DNA of 34,024 nt. Origin: Ovoidimarina sp050299695. Its GTDB lineage: Bacteria > Pseudomonadota > Alphaproteobacteria > Rhodobacterales > Rhodobacteraceae. Below, piece by piece: positions 23,263 to 31,133 of the stretch. The notes below the pieces were generated by a model. That model was not told the DNA's origin and did not search any database. It saw nothing but the letters and a program-made list of their open reading frames with translations. The first letter of the stretch is position 1. Each line of letters starts with the position of its first letter. The stretch spans positions 1 through 34,024 of the forward strand of contig JBNKWI010000030.1 in the NCBI GenBank assembly GCA_050299695.1. The letters are read 5' to 3'. A program made the translations under genes and the position numbers.

Positions 23263-23339
23263 CGTGGGCGTGCATTGCCCCTTGCGGCCGGCGGCAGGAC
23301 CGACCGATAAACGGGCGAAATCCGGGAGGGGATCTGCCG

Positions 23340-23777
23340 ATGGACGACGAGAGGGCCCGAATCGCCAGTCAATTCATCGAGGCGATTCCGCATTCGCGGG
23401 CGCTCGGGATGCGGCTCGTCGAGATCGGCGAGGGCACGGCGGCCATCGAGATGGCCTACGATCCGCGTTTCGTCGGCGATCCGCAGACCGGCGTGATCCA
23501 TGGCGGCGCCGTTTCGGCCCTGATGGACACCTGCGGCGGGGCGGCGGTGATGAGCCATCCGCGGGCGCCCGGCGGGACGGCGACGATCGACCTCCGGATC
23601 GACTACATGCGCCCGGCGACGCCCGGCCAGACGATCCGCGCGACCGCGACCTGCTATCACATGACCCGCACGGTTGCGTTCGTCCGCGCTGTCGCCACCG
23701 ACGACGACACCGCGCGGCCGGTGGCGGCGGCGACCGGCGCCTTTACCGTCGAGCCGTCGCGGAGGGCGGCGCCATGA
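23340..23777 (+). CDS. PaaI-type hotdog thioesterase
   Basis: A 145-residue hotdog-fold protein, probably hydrolysing acyl-CoA thioesters. The signature GVIHGGAVSALMDTCGGAAV (about residues 51-70) contains the HGG motif and the Asp of the catalytic helix, and TIDLRIDYMRPA is the central strand. A GGGAGGGG ribosome site precedes the ATG. It is divergent from the MerR/beta-oxidation cluster and overlaps the next hotdog gene by four bases (ATGA), so it may release CoA from stalled intermediates (inference). Confidence 0.88.
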   Translation: MDDERARIASQFIEAIPHSRALGMRLVEIGEGTAAIEMAYDPRFVGDPQTGVIHGGAVSALMDTCGGAAVMSHPRAPGGTATIDLRIDYMRPATPGQTIRATATCYHMTRTVAFVRAVATDDDTARPVAAATGAFTVEPSRRAAP

Positions 23778-24283
23778 GCCGCCGCGCGCCGGAGCCGGTC
23801 CAGGTCGTCAAGGAGCGCCGCGACAAGGCGCTGGGCGCGCTGGTGGCGGCGATTCCCTATGCCGCCTTTCTCGGCATCCATTTCGACCGGCGCGGCGACG
23901 AGCTGACCGCGATGCTCGACTACGACGAGAAGCTGATCGGCAATCCAATGTTGCCGGCGCTGCATGGCGGGGCCATGGCGGCGTTCCTGGAGGTGACGGC
24001 CATCGTCGAGCTGGGCTGGGCGCAGCTTTGGGGCGCCATCGAGTCGGGGGCGCTCGACGCGGGCGGGCTCACGCCCGAGACGCTGCCACGACTGCCGAAG
24101 ACCATCGACTTCACCGTCGATTACCTGCGCTCGGGCCTGCCGCGCGACGCCTATGCCCGGGCGCGCGTCACCCGGTCGGGGCGGCGCTATGCCAGCGTCC
24201 ACGTGGCGGCCTGGCAGGACAACCGCGACCGGCCCATCGCCCAGGCGACCGGGCATTTCCTGATGCCGGACGGCGATGGCTGA
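23774..24283 (+). CDS. Second hotdog thioesterase-like protein
   Basis: A 169-residue hotdog protein with LPALHGGAMAAFLEVTAIVEL as the HGG helix region and KTIDFTVDYLRSGLPRD as the central strand, followed by RRYASVHVAAWQ. The HGG helix has Glu (FLEVTA) where the first protein has Asp. It has an insertion after the helix (GAIESGALDAGGLTPETLPR), longer than usual. ATGA overlap with the upstream hotdog gene suggests they act together, perhaps as a heteromer (inference). The frame is open far upstream, but the ATG at 23774 is the natural coupled start. Confidence 0.85.
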   Translation: MSRRAPEPVQVVKERRDKALGALVAAIPYAAFLGIHFDRRGDELTAMLDYDEKLIGNPMLPALHGGAMAAFLEVTAIVELGWAQLWGAIESGALDAGGLTPETLPRLPKTIDFTVDYLRSGLPRDAYARARVTRSGRRYASVHVAAWQDNRDRPIAQATGHFLMPDGDG

Positions 24284-25616
24284 GGCGGAAGCCGGGCCGC
24301 TCAGCCATGCCCGCGTCCTGAAGATCGCGCTGCCGATCGTCCTGTCGAATGCCACGGTGCCGATCCTCGGCGCAGTCGATACCGGCGTGGTGGGGCAGCT
24401 CGGCGCCGCCGCGCCCATCGGTGCGGTGGGGCTGGGGGCGGTGATCGTCGCGGCGTTCTACTGGATCTACGGCTTCCTGCGGATGGGCACGACCGGGCTT
24501 GTCGCGCAGGCGCGCGGCGCGGGCGACGTGGCCGAGACCGGCGCGCTCCTGATGCGGGCGCTCCTGATCGGGCTGGCCGGCGGGCTCCTCTTCGTGGTGC
24601 TGCAGGTCCCGGTCATCGCGCTCGCCTTCCGGGTCGCCCCGGCCTCGGCGGAGGTGGAGGGGCTGACGGCGACCTACCTCGCGATCCGGTTCTGGGGCGC
24701 GCCGGCGGCGATCGCGATCTATGCCGTCACCGGCTGGCTGATCGCCCTGGAACGCACGCGGGCGGTGCTTGTGCTCCAGCTCTGGATGAACGGGCTCAAT
24801 ATCGGGCTCGATCTCTGGTTCGTGCTGGGGCTCGGCCTCGGCGTGGGCGGCGTCGCGACGGCGACGATCTTCGCCGAGTGGACCGGCCTCGCGCTCGGGC
24901 TCTGGCTTTGCCGGGCGGCCTTCGCGGGCGATCAGTGGCGCGACTGGGCGCGGATCTTCGATGCCGGGAAGCTCCGGCGGATGATGGCGGTGAACGGCGA
25001 CATCCTGATCCGTTCGGTGCTCCTGCAGGGGAGCTTCGTCACCTTCCTGTTCCTCGCCGCCGATTTCGGCGATGTGACGCTGGCGGCGAACCAGGTCTTG
25101 CTGCAGTTCCTCGAGATCACCGCCTATGCGCTCGACGGCTTCGCCTTCTCGGCCGAGGCGCTGGTGGGCGGGGCGCTGGGCGCGCGCGACCGGGGCGCGG
25201 TCAGGCGGGCGGCGGTGCTGACATCGCAATGGGGCGTGGGCCTGTCGCTGCCGCTCGGCGCGGCGTTCTGGCTGGCCGGGCCCTGGCTCATCGACGTGAT
25301 GGCGAAGGCGGCCGAGGTGCAGGTCGCGGCGCGGGTGTTCCTGCCCTGGATCGTGCTTCTGCCGGTGGTGGGCTCCGTGGCCTGGATGCTGGACGGGATC
25401 TTCATCGGCGCCACGCGGACGCGCGAGATGCGGAACGCGATGCTGGTCTCGGTGGCGGTCTACGTGTGCGGGCTTGCGGTGCTCCTGCCGACGCTGGGCA
25501 ATCACGGGCTCTGGCTGGGGCTGATCGTGCTGAACCTCGCCCGCGCGGTGACGCTGGGCTTGCGCTATCCGGCGCTGGAGGCCGCCGTCGACACCGAACG
25601 GACACGGAGTTTGTGA
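24276..25616 (+). CDS. MATE family efflux transporter (DinF-like)
   Basis: A 446-residue inner-membrane protein with about 12 hydrophobic segments. The first repeat shows LKIALPIVLSNATVPILGAVDTGVVGQLG, then GLGAVIVAAFYWIYGFLRMGTTGLVAQARG, typical of the MATE/DinF group; a second copy of this arrangement begins near residue 235. Such proteins export cationic drugs or other small molecules by H+ or Na+ antiport. The ATG lies eight bases inside the upstream thioesterase. Substrate unknown. It ends 22 bases before the convergent arsC-like gene, with no terminator seen between. Confidence 0.9.
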   Translation: MAEAEAGPLSHARVLKIALPIVLSNATVPILGAVDTGVVGQLGAAAPIGAVGLGAVIVAAFYWIYGFLRMGTTGLVAQARGAGDVAETGALLMRALLIGLAGGLLFVVLQVPVIALAFRVAPASAEVEGLTATYLAIRFWGAPAAIAIYAVTGWLIALERTRAVLVLQLWMNGLNIGLDLWFVLGLGLGVGGVATATIFAEWTGLALGLWLCRAAFAGDQWRDWARIFDAGKLRRMMAVNGDILIRSVLLQGSFVTFLFLAADFGDVTLAANQVLLQFLEITAYALDGFAFSAEALVGGALGARDRGAVRRAAVLTSQWGVGLSLPLGAAFWLAGPWLIDVMAKAAEVQVAARVFLPWIVLLPVVGSVAWMLDGIFIGATRTREMRNAMLVSVAVYVCGLAVLLPTLGNHGLWLGLIVLNLARAVTLGLRYPALEAAVDTERTRSL

Positions 25617-25638
25617 AATTCCGTGATTTTGGGCCGGG

Positions 25639-25989
25639 TCAGAGGAGGTCGAGCACCGCTTCGGGCGGGCGGCCGAGCCGGGCGCGGTCGCCGGAGAAGA
25701 CCACGGGGCGTTCGATCAGCACCGGTTGCGCCGCCATCGCCGCGACGATCTCCGCCTCGCCCGCGTCCATGCCGAGGCCGAGCGCCTTCCAGGCCGCCTC
25801 GCCGCGCCGGACGAGGCCGATCGCGGAGATCCCGAGCGCGGCGAGCGCGGCGCGGAGCTCTGCCTCGGTGGGCGCGTCCTCGAGATAGAGCCGGATCTCG
25901 GGTTCCACGCCTCTCTCCCGCAGGAGCGCCAGAGTCTCGCGGGATTTCGAGCAGCGCGGGTTGTGCCAAATCGTCACGCTCACAGCCAT
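25639..25989 (-). CDS. arsC: ArsC family (arsenate reductase-like) protein
   Basis: A 116-residue thioredoxin-fold protein of the glutaredoxin-linked ArsC/YfgD class. The N-terminal IWHNPRCSKSRETLALLRE carries the active Cys (C13) with the C-S-x-S-R pattern, and LIERPVVFSGDRARLGRPPE supplies the arginine segment that binds arsenate in true ArsC. No ars operon genes are present. It overlaps the pyrD end by ten bases, an arrangement I know from related genomes, so arsenate may not be the real substrate. Confidence 0.85.
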   Translation of the reverse strand: MAVSVTIWHNPRCSKSRETLALLRERGVEPEIRLYLEDAPTEAELRAALAALGISAIGLVRRGEAAWKALGLGMDAGEAEIVAAMAAQPVLIERPVVFSGDRARLGRPPEAVLDLL

Positions 25990-27032
25990 TTCTCCCTGTC
26001 GGTGCCCACCGCCGCGGCCACATTGGCGAAACCGTCGCGGGCGAGCAGAGCCTCGAGCCCGTCGAGGATCTCGCCCACCAGCGCCATCCCGCCATAGACG
26101 AGCGCGGTGTAGAGTTGCACGGCGGAGGCGCCGGCGCGGATCTTGGCGTAGGCGTCTTCCGCCGAGGCGATGCCGCCGACGCCGATCAGCGGCAGGTCGG
26201 TCATTCCGGCGAGGCGTGCGAGGATGCGCGTCGAGGGCGCGAAGAGCGGTCGGCCGGAGAGGCCGCCCGTTTCGCCGGCCTGGGCGCTTTTCAGCCCGTC
26301 CCGCGCCAGCGTGGTGTTGGTGGCGACAATGGCGTCGATGCCGGCCTTGCCGGCCACTTCGGCGATGTCGGCGAGGTCGGCGTCGGTGAGGTCCGGCGCG
26401 ATCTTCAGGAAGACCGGGATCCGCCGCTCCAGCCAGTCGCGGGTCTCGATCACGCCGTCGAGCAGCGCCGCCAGCGCGTCCTTGCCCTGCAACTCGCGGA
26501 GCTTCTCGGTATTCGGCGAGGAGACGTTGACGGTGGCGAAATCCACATGCGGCCCACATTGGGCGAGGACCCGGGCGAAATCGCCCGCGCGGTCGGCGCT
26601 GTCCTTGTTGGCGCCGAGATTTAGGCCGACGATGCCGCCCGTGGGGCGCGTCTCCAGCCGGGCGGCGATGGCCTCCATCCCGTCATTGTTGAAGCCGAAG
26701 CGGTTGATCGCGGCGCGGTCCTCGGAGAGGCGGAAGAGGCGCGGCCTGGGGTTGCCCGGCTGCGGTTTCGGGGTCGCGGCGCCGACCTCGGAGAAGCCGA
26801 GCGGGGTTGCGGCCAGCGCGTTGAGCGCTACCGCGTTCTTGTCGAACCCCGCGGCGAGACCGAGGGGGTTCGGCAGCGCAAGCCCGGCGAGCGTCGTGGC
26901 GAGGCGCGGGGAGGTTTTCGGCCCGCCCTTCGGCCCCAGCCCGGCGCGGAGCGCGGCGAGTGCCAGCCCGTGCGCCCGTTCCGGGTCGACCCGGTGGAGG
27001 AGCGCCAGCCCGGCGCGTTCGAGCGCGCTCAC
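25980..27032 (-). CDS. pyrD: Dihydroorotate dehydrogenase (quinone), class 2
   Basis: Oxidises dihydroorotate to orotate in pyrimidine synthesis, passing electrons via FMN to quinone at the inner membrane. The 350-residue length and the N-terminal helices (RAGLALLHRVDPERAHGLALAAL) mark class 2. AAGFDKN (60-66) and NVSSPNT (169-175, with the likely catalytic Ser172) are diagnostic, as are LNLGANKDS and the FMN-phosphate site VGGIASAEDAYAKI. Start is a GTG overlapping the DUF952 stop by four bases. With DUF952 and arsC it forms one operon. Confidence 0.95.
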   Translation of the reverse strand: MSALERAGLALLHRVDPERAHGLALAALRAGLGPKGGPKTSPRLATTLAGLALPNPLGLAAGFDKNAVALNALAATPLGFSEVGAATPKPQPGNPRPRLFRLSEDRAAINRFGFNNDGMEAIAARLETRPTGGIVGLNLGANKDSADRAGDFARVLAQCGPHVDFATVNVSSPNTEKLRELQGKDALAALLDGVIETRDWLERRIPVFLKIAPDLTDADLADIAEVAGKAGIDAIVATNTTLARDGLKSAQAGETGGLSGRPLFAPSTRILARLAGMTDLPLIGVGGIASAEDAYAKIRAGASAVQLYTALVYGGMALVGEILDGLEALLARDGFANVAAAVGTDREKWL

Positions 27033-27370
27033 ACCACGCCTTCGGGGAGCGCGTGCGAGCCGTCCGGGGCGGTGCCCATGGGCCGTGCCCAGGTCACGTC
27101 CGACAGCCGGAGCGCCCGGTAGAGATGCGGGAAAAGCTGGCCGCCGCGCGAGGGCTCCCACCTGAGCGCGTCGCCGAACCGGGCCTCGTCGACGGCAAGC
27201 ACCATGAGCCCGGTCTCGCCCGCGAAATGCTTCTGCGCCGTCTCCAGCGCCTGCGCGGCGGTGGAGAAATGCACGTAGCCGTCGGCCAGGTCGACCGGGG
27301 CGCCCGGGGTTTCGCCGTCGTGGACCAGCGCCGCCCATTCCGCGGGCCGAAAGATCTTGTAGATCGCCAT
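27029..27370 (-). CDS. DUF952 family protein
   Basis: A 113-residue protein of unknown function. It opens MAIYKIFRPAEWAAL and carries DGYVHFSTAAQALETAQKHF, which is the DUF952 signature (the YVHFS strand and helix), plus GDALRWEPSRGGQLFPHLY. No membrane or signal segment. It starts the DUF952-pyrD-arsC unit with GTGA coupling to pyrD. The frame extends 30 codons upstream, but the ATG before AIYKIF fits the family. Promoter-like TTGACC lies about 30 bases upstream. Confidence 0.88.
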   Translation of the reverse strand: MAIYKIFRPAEWAALVHDGETPGAPVDLADGYVHFSTAAQALETAQKHFAGETGLMVLAVDEARFGDALRWEPSRGGQLFPHLYRALRLSDVTWARPMGTAPDGSHALPEGVV

Positions 27371-27477
27371 GGGCGCGGCATGGCGTGACGCTGCGGAATG
27401 GTCAAGCCTTCGACCTTTGACTCCCCCGCGCGCTCGCGCCACTCTTCCGGCCAATAACAAGCACCCAGGGGGTTCCC

Positions 27478-29040
27478 ATGATTTCCAGATTCCTCACCGG
27501 CTCGGCCATTCTCGCGCTCAGCGCCGGCGCCGCTTCGGCCGATTTCAGCCTGACGATCCTGCACACCAACGATTTCCACGCCCGGTTCGAGCCGATTTCG
27601 AAATACGATTCGGGCTGCTCGGCCGACGACAACGCGGCGGGCGAGTGCTTCGGCGGCTCGGCGCGGCTGGTCACCGCCATCGAGGCGGCGAAGGCCCGGC
27701 ACGAAAACTGGCTCCTCGTCGATGGCGGCGACCAGTTCCAGGGCACGCTGTTCTACACCTATTACAAGGGCAAGCTCGCTGCCGAGATGATGAACAAGGA
27801 GGGCTACGACGCGATGACCGTGGGCAACCACGAATTCGACGACGGCCCCGAAGTGCTGCGCGAATTCGTGGACAACGTCCAGTTCCCGATCCTGATGTCG
27901 AATGCCGACATCTCCCGCGAGCCGCTCCTGAAGGACGCGATCAAGAAATCGGTGGTGATCGAGAAGGGCGGCGAGAAGATCGGCCTGATCGGCCTGACGC
28001 CGGTGGACACCGACGAACTGGCTTCGCCCGGCCCGAACGTGATCTTCACGCCGCCCGCCGACGCGGTGCAGGCCGAGGTCGACAAGCTCACCGCCGAGGG
28101 GGTCAACAAGATCGTCGTGCTCTCGCATTCCGGGCTCAATGTCGACAAGGCGGTGGCCGCGAACACCACAGGCGTCGACGTGATCGTCGGCGGGCATGAC
28201 AACTCGCTTCTCTCGAACACCATCGAGGGCGCGAAGGGTCCGTATCCGGTGATGGTCGGCAACACGGCCATCGTGCAGGCCTATGCTTATGGCAAGTTCC
28301 TGGGCGAGCTGAACGTCACCTTCGACGACGAGGGCAACGTCGAGGAAGCCGTGGGCGAGCCGATCCTGCTCGACAAGGGCGTCGGCGAGGACGAGGCCAC
28401 CGTGGCGCGGATCGCCGAGGCGGCGGCGCCCCTGGACGAGATCCGCAACAAGGTGGTGGCCGAGGCGGCCGACACGATCACCGGCAACCGCGACATCTGC
28501 CGGCAGAAGGAATGCTCGGGCGGCAACATGATCGCCGACGCGATGCTCGACCGGGTGAAGGACCAGGGGATCGAGATCGCGATCATGAACTCGGGCGGCA
28601 TCCGGGCCGATATCGGCGCGGGCGAGGTCACCATGGGCCAGGTTCTGACGGTGCTGCCGTTCCAGAACACGCTCTCGACCTTCCAGGTCACCGGCGCGAC
28701 GCTTGTCGCGGCGCTGGAGAACGGCGTCAGCCAGTATGCCGACGTGGCGGGGCGCTTCCCGCAGGTCTCGGGCATGTCCTTCTCGGTCGATCTCTCGAAG
28801 GAGCCGGGGAGCCGAATCTCCGACGTGATGGTGGGCGGCGCGCCGATCGAGGCCGACAAGCTCTACGGCGTCGTCTCGAACAACTTCGTCCGCAATGGCG
28901 GCGACGGGTTCAAGATGTTCGTGGACGCCAAGAACGCCTACGATTTCGGCCCGGACCTGGCGGATGTGACGGCGGAATACCTCGCCGCCCACGCGCCCTA
29001 CACGCCCTATACCGACGGGCGGATCAAGATCGCCGAGTGA
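27478..29040 (+). CDS. Periplasmic 5'-nucleotidase, UshA family
   Basis: A 520-residue exported two-domain phosphoesterase. Signal peptide 1-21 (ending GAASA). The calcineurin-like domain shows the metal ligands ILHTNDFHARF (D32, H34), DGGDQFQG and GNHEFDDGPE (116-124), then SHSGLNVDK and VGGHDN. The C-terminal 5'-nucleotidase domain (about 330-520) has MNSGGIRADI and NNFVRNGGDGFKMF, which bind the base and phosphate. It likely strips phosphate from external nucleotides so nucleosides can be taken up and enter salvage. The ATG has AGGGGGT a few bases upstream. Strand is opposite to the DUF952 operon, with 107 bases between. Confidence 0.93.
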   Translation: MISRFLTGSAILALSAGAASADFSLTILHTNDFHARFEPISKYDSGCSADDNAAGECFGGSARLVTAIEAAKARHENWLLVDGGDQFQGTLFYTYYKGKLAAEMMNKEGYDAMTVGNHEFDDGPEVLREFVDNVQFPILMSNADISREPLLKDAIKKSVVIEKGGEKIGLIGLTPVDTDELASPGPNVIFTPPADAVQAEVDKLTAEGVNKIVVLSHSGLNVDKAVAANTTGVDVIVGGHDNSLLSNTIEGAKGPYPVMVGNTAIVQAYAYGKFLGELNVTFDDEGNVEEAVGEPILLDKGVGEDEATVARIAEAAAPLDEIRNKVVAEAADTITGNRDICRQKECSGGNMIADAMLDRVKDQGIEIAIMNSGGIRADIGAGEVTMGQVLTVLPFQNTLSTFQVTGATLVAALENGVSQYADVAGRFPQVSGMSFSVDLSKEPGSRISDVMVGGAPIEADKLYGVVSNNFVRNGGDGFKMFVDAKNAYDFGPDLADVTAEYLAAHAPYTPYTDGRIKIAE

Positions 29041-29048
29041 GTTGCGAG

Positions 29049-29075
29049 GGGCGGGGTCCTTTTTGGTTCCCGCCC
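29049..29075 (+). terminator. Hairpin after 5'-nucleotidase
   Basis: GGGCGGG (29049-29055) pairs with CCCGCCC (29069-29075) around a T-rich 13-base loop, nine bases after the stop codon. There is no trailing T run. The rest of the 196-base gap up to the SRAP gene shows nothing I can support. Confidence 0.4.
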
Positions 29076-29236
29076 ATCTTGCGAGGGAAAAGTTCCGTGG
29101 GTACGCCGCTTGCAGAATTCACCCGGATGTGGGGGGACAACAATAGGGCGCCGACCAAGGTTGAAGAGGCAAAGCTCAGCCACGGTAGGCCAGACCGGTC
29201 TTTCTGAACGCGCCCAAGCGCTCTAGGCTCACCGGT

Positions 29237-29902
29237 ATGTGCGGACGTTTCATCATCACCGAGCCGGCGGACGAGATGGCGCGGCTCTTTGAGGCGGTGC
29301 CGGGGAACGATCTGCCGGAGGTGCCGAACTACAATGTCTGTCCGACGAACCTTGTGCATGCGGTGACGTTCGAGGCGGGGCAAAGGCGGCTTCGCGCGTT
29401 ACGATGGGGATTCGTCCCGCATTGGGCGAAGACGCCGAACGAGGGGCCGCTTCTGATCAACGCGCGGGCCGAGACGATTGCCGAGAAGCCCGCCTTCCGG
29501 GCCGCGGCGCGGGAGCGGCGCTGCCTGATCCCGGCGAGCGGGTTCTACGAATGGACCAAGGACGAGGACGGCAGGCGGCTGCCCTGGTTCATCCACGCGG
29601 CCGACGGCGCGCCACTGGCCTTCGCCGGGGTCTGGCAGGACTGGGCGCGGGGCGACGAGGCGATGACCACCTGCGCCATCGTCACCACGGGCGCCAACGC
29701 GCGCATGGCGGAATTGCACCACCGGATGCCGGTGATCCTCGCACCCGGGGACTGGCCGCTCTGGCTGGGCGAGGCGGGGAAGGGGGCGGCGGCGCTGATG
29801 ACGGCCGCGCCCGAGAACGCGCTCGAATGGCACCGGGTCGACCCGCGGGTGAACTCGAACCGCGCCGCCGGGCCGGAGCTGATCGCGCCACTGGCGGCGT
29901 GA
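29237..29902 (+). CDS. SRAP domain protein (YedK/HMCES)
   Basis: A 221-residue SOS response-associated peptidase family protein that forms a stable DNA-protein link with abasic sites in single-stranded DNA. The catalytic Cys is residue 2 (MCGRF), exposed after Met removal. Other active residues are present: N75 in INARAET, E105 in GFYEW and H161 in LHHRMPVIL. NYNVCPTN and RWGFVPHWAK are family hallmarks. It stands alone between two unrelated genes. No LexA-box was recognised upstream. Confidence 0.94.
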   Translation: MCGRFIITEPADEMARLFEAVPGNDLPEVPNYNVCPTNLVHAVTFEAGQRRLRALRWGFVPHWAKTPNEGPLLINARAETIAEKPAFRAAARERRCLIPASGFYEWTKDEDGRRLPWFIHAADGAPLAFAGVWQDWARGDEAMTTCAIVTTGANARMAELHHRMPVILAPGDWPLWLGEAGKGAAALMTAAPENALEWHRVDPRVNSNRAAGPELIAPLAA

Positions 29903-29943
29903 TCCGCAGGCCCGAAACTTTCCGATTGTGAAACCCGGCGCTT

Positions 29944-29995
29944 GATTATTTGCGCGCGCCAAGAAATTGTAAAAACGCGAAAGTAAAAATACGAG
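29944..29995 (+). promoter_or_regulatory. lacI promoter with putative operator
   Basis: A 20-base motif GATTATTTGCGCGCGCCAAG (29944-29963) sits three bases before TTGTAA (29967-29972), a 17-base spacer and TACGAG (29990-29995). The motif recurs, inverted, before smoE (16 of 20 bases identical). It is AT-rich on the left with a near-palindromic TTGCGCGCGCCAA core. Confidence 0.5.
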
Positions 29996-30009
29996 GCGCG
30001 CGGACCCGC

Positions 30010-31036
30010 ATGAAGCAGACCAAGATCCGGAACATGGAGGAATTCGCCGCGGTGAGCGGCATCTCGCGGCCCACGGTCTCGAAATATTTCCACGATCCCG
30101 ACAGCGTGCGCGCCTCGACGCGGGAGCGGATCGAGCGGGCGCTGGAGCGCTACGACTACCGGCCGAACATCTTCGCGATGAACCAGAACCGCAAGCTGAC
30201 CAAGAATGTCGGCATCGTCGTGCCCTATCTCGCCGACCCTTTCTTTGCCGAGATCGCGCGCAATATCGAGCAGCGCTGCATCCTCGCGGGCTACCGGCCG
30301 ACGCTGTTCAGCGCCCATGGCCAGCAATCCCTGGAGAACGACATTCTCGACGGGCTGCGCTCCCTGAAACCGGCGGGCGTGCTGCTCGCGCCGCTCGGCC
30401 GGGCCTCGGACCGGGCGGTGATCGAGAAGTTCTGCCGCGACGTGCCGACGGTGATCTTCGACTCTCTTCTGCCGGATGTGGGCCTGGCGCTCGTCGGCTC
30501 GGACAGCGCGCAATTCGCGCGGCTGATCGTCGATTATCTCAGCAGAACCGGCGAACCGCCCTGCTTCTTCGAGATGAAGACCCCGGTGAACCCGAACGCC
30601 TACCGGCGCCGGCAGGGCTATATCGACGCCATGGCGCGGCTCGGGGAGGAGCCCCGGATCGTGCAGGTCGCGGGCGAGGGCTGGGAGTTCGAGGAGATCG
30701 GCCGGCGCGAGGGGATCCGGGCGCTGGACGAGGGGCGTTTCGCCACCAACACGGTGCTGTGCAGCAACGACCGGCTGGCCATCGGCTTTCTCGCGGGCTG
30801 TTACGAGCGGCGGCTCCGGGTGGGCCACGGGCCCGACTGCCAGATTCGCGTCGCCGGGCAGGACGACCACCCGTTCTCGCGCTTCACCTGCCCGCCCTTG
30901 ACCACCATCGCGCAGGACTATTAACGCGATTTCGAGCCGGGCGGTGGACATCCTGTTCCGCGCCATCGAAGGCGCTGAAAGGACACGGGAAACGCTGCTG
31001 TTCGAGGGGCGGCTGGTGATGCGCGACTCGGCGTGA
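30010..31036 (+). pseudogene. LacI family regulator, frameshifted near 3' end
   Basis: A LacI/GalR-type repressor, probably controlling the polyol transporter downstream. Residues 8-30 are the helix-turn-helix (EFAAVSGISRPTVSKYFHD) with hinge YDYRPNIFAMNQNRKLTKNV, followed by a sugar-binding domain (IVVPYLADPFFAEIARN onward). The reading frame stops at TAA (30922-30924) after LTTIAQDY. Shifting one base gives a perfect continuation, AISSRAVDILFRAIEGAERT then LLFEGRLVMRDSA, ending at 31036: the C-terminal helix and final strand every LacI member has. One extra T at about 30921 explains it. Intact length would be about 341 residues, normal for the family. The frame as it stands (304 residues) lacks about 37. 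It could be a real mutation or a sequencing error. Confidence 0.85.
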
Positions 31037-31048
31037 GCGAAGTTCAAA

Positions 31049-31100
31049 CTTGCCGCGCGTAAATATTTGATTGACGCCGCGGCGACTTTGCGGCTAGCGT
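31049..31100 (+). promoter_or_regulatory. smoE promoter with putative operator
   Basis: CTTGCCGCGCGTAAATATTT (31049-31068), the inverted copy of the lacI upstream motif, lies two bases before TTGACG (31071-31076). TAGCGT (31095-31100) follows at an 18-base spacing. The leader then ends in a strong ribosome site (GGGAGGAGAGG) directly before the smoE ATG. Confidence 0.5.
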
Positions 31101-31133
31101 GATCGCGAAACATCCAAGCTTAGGGAGGAGAGG

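Noticed and set aside
25639..25989. Arsenic resistance operon
   Set aside because: Only an ArsC-fold gene is present, embedded with pyrD; no ArsR, ArsB or Acr3.
29041..29236. Small RNA gene between 5'-nucleotidase and SRAP genes
   Set aside because: One hairpin at the left end, but no promoter plus terminator pair; composition is unremarkable.
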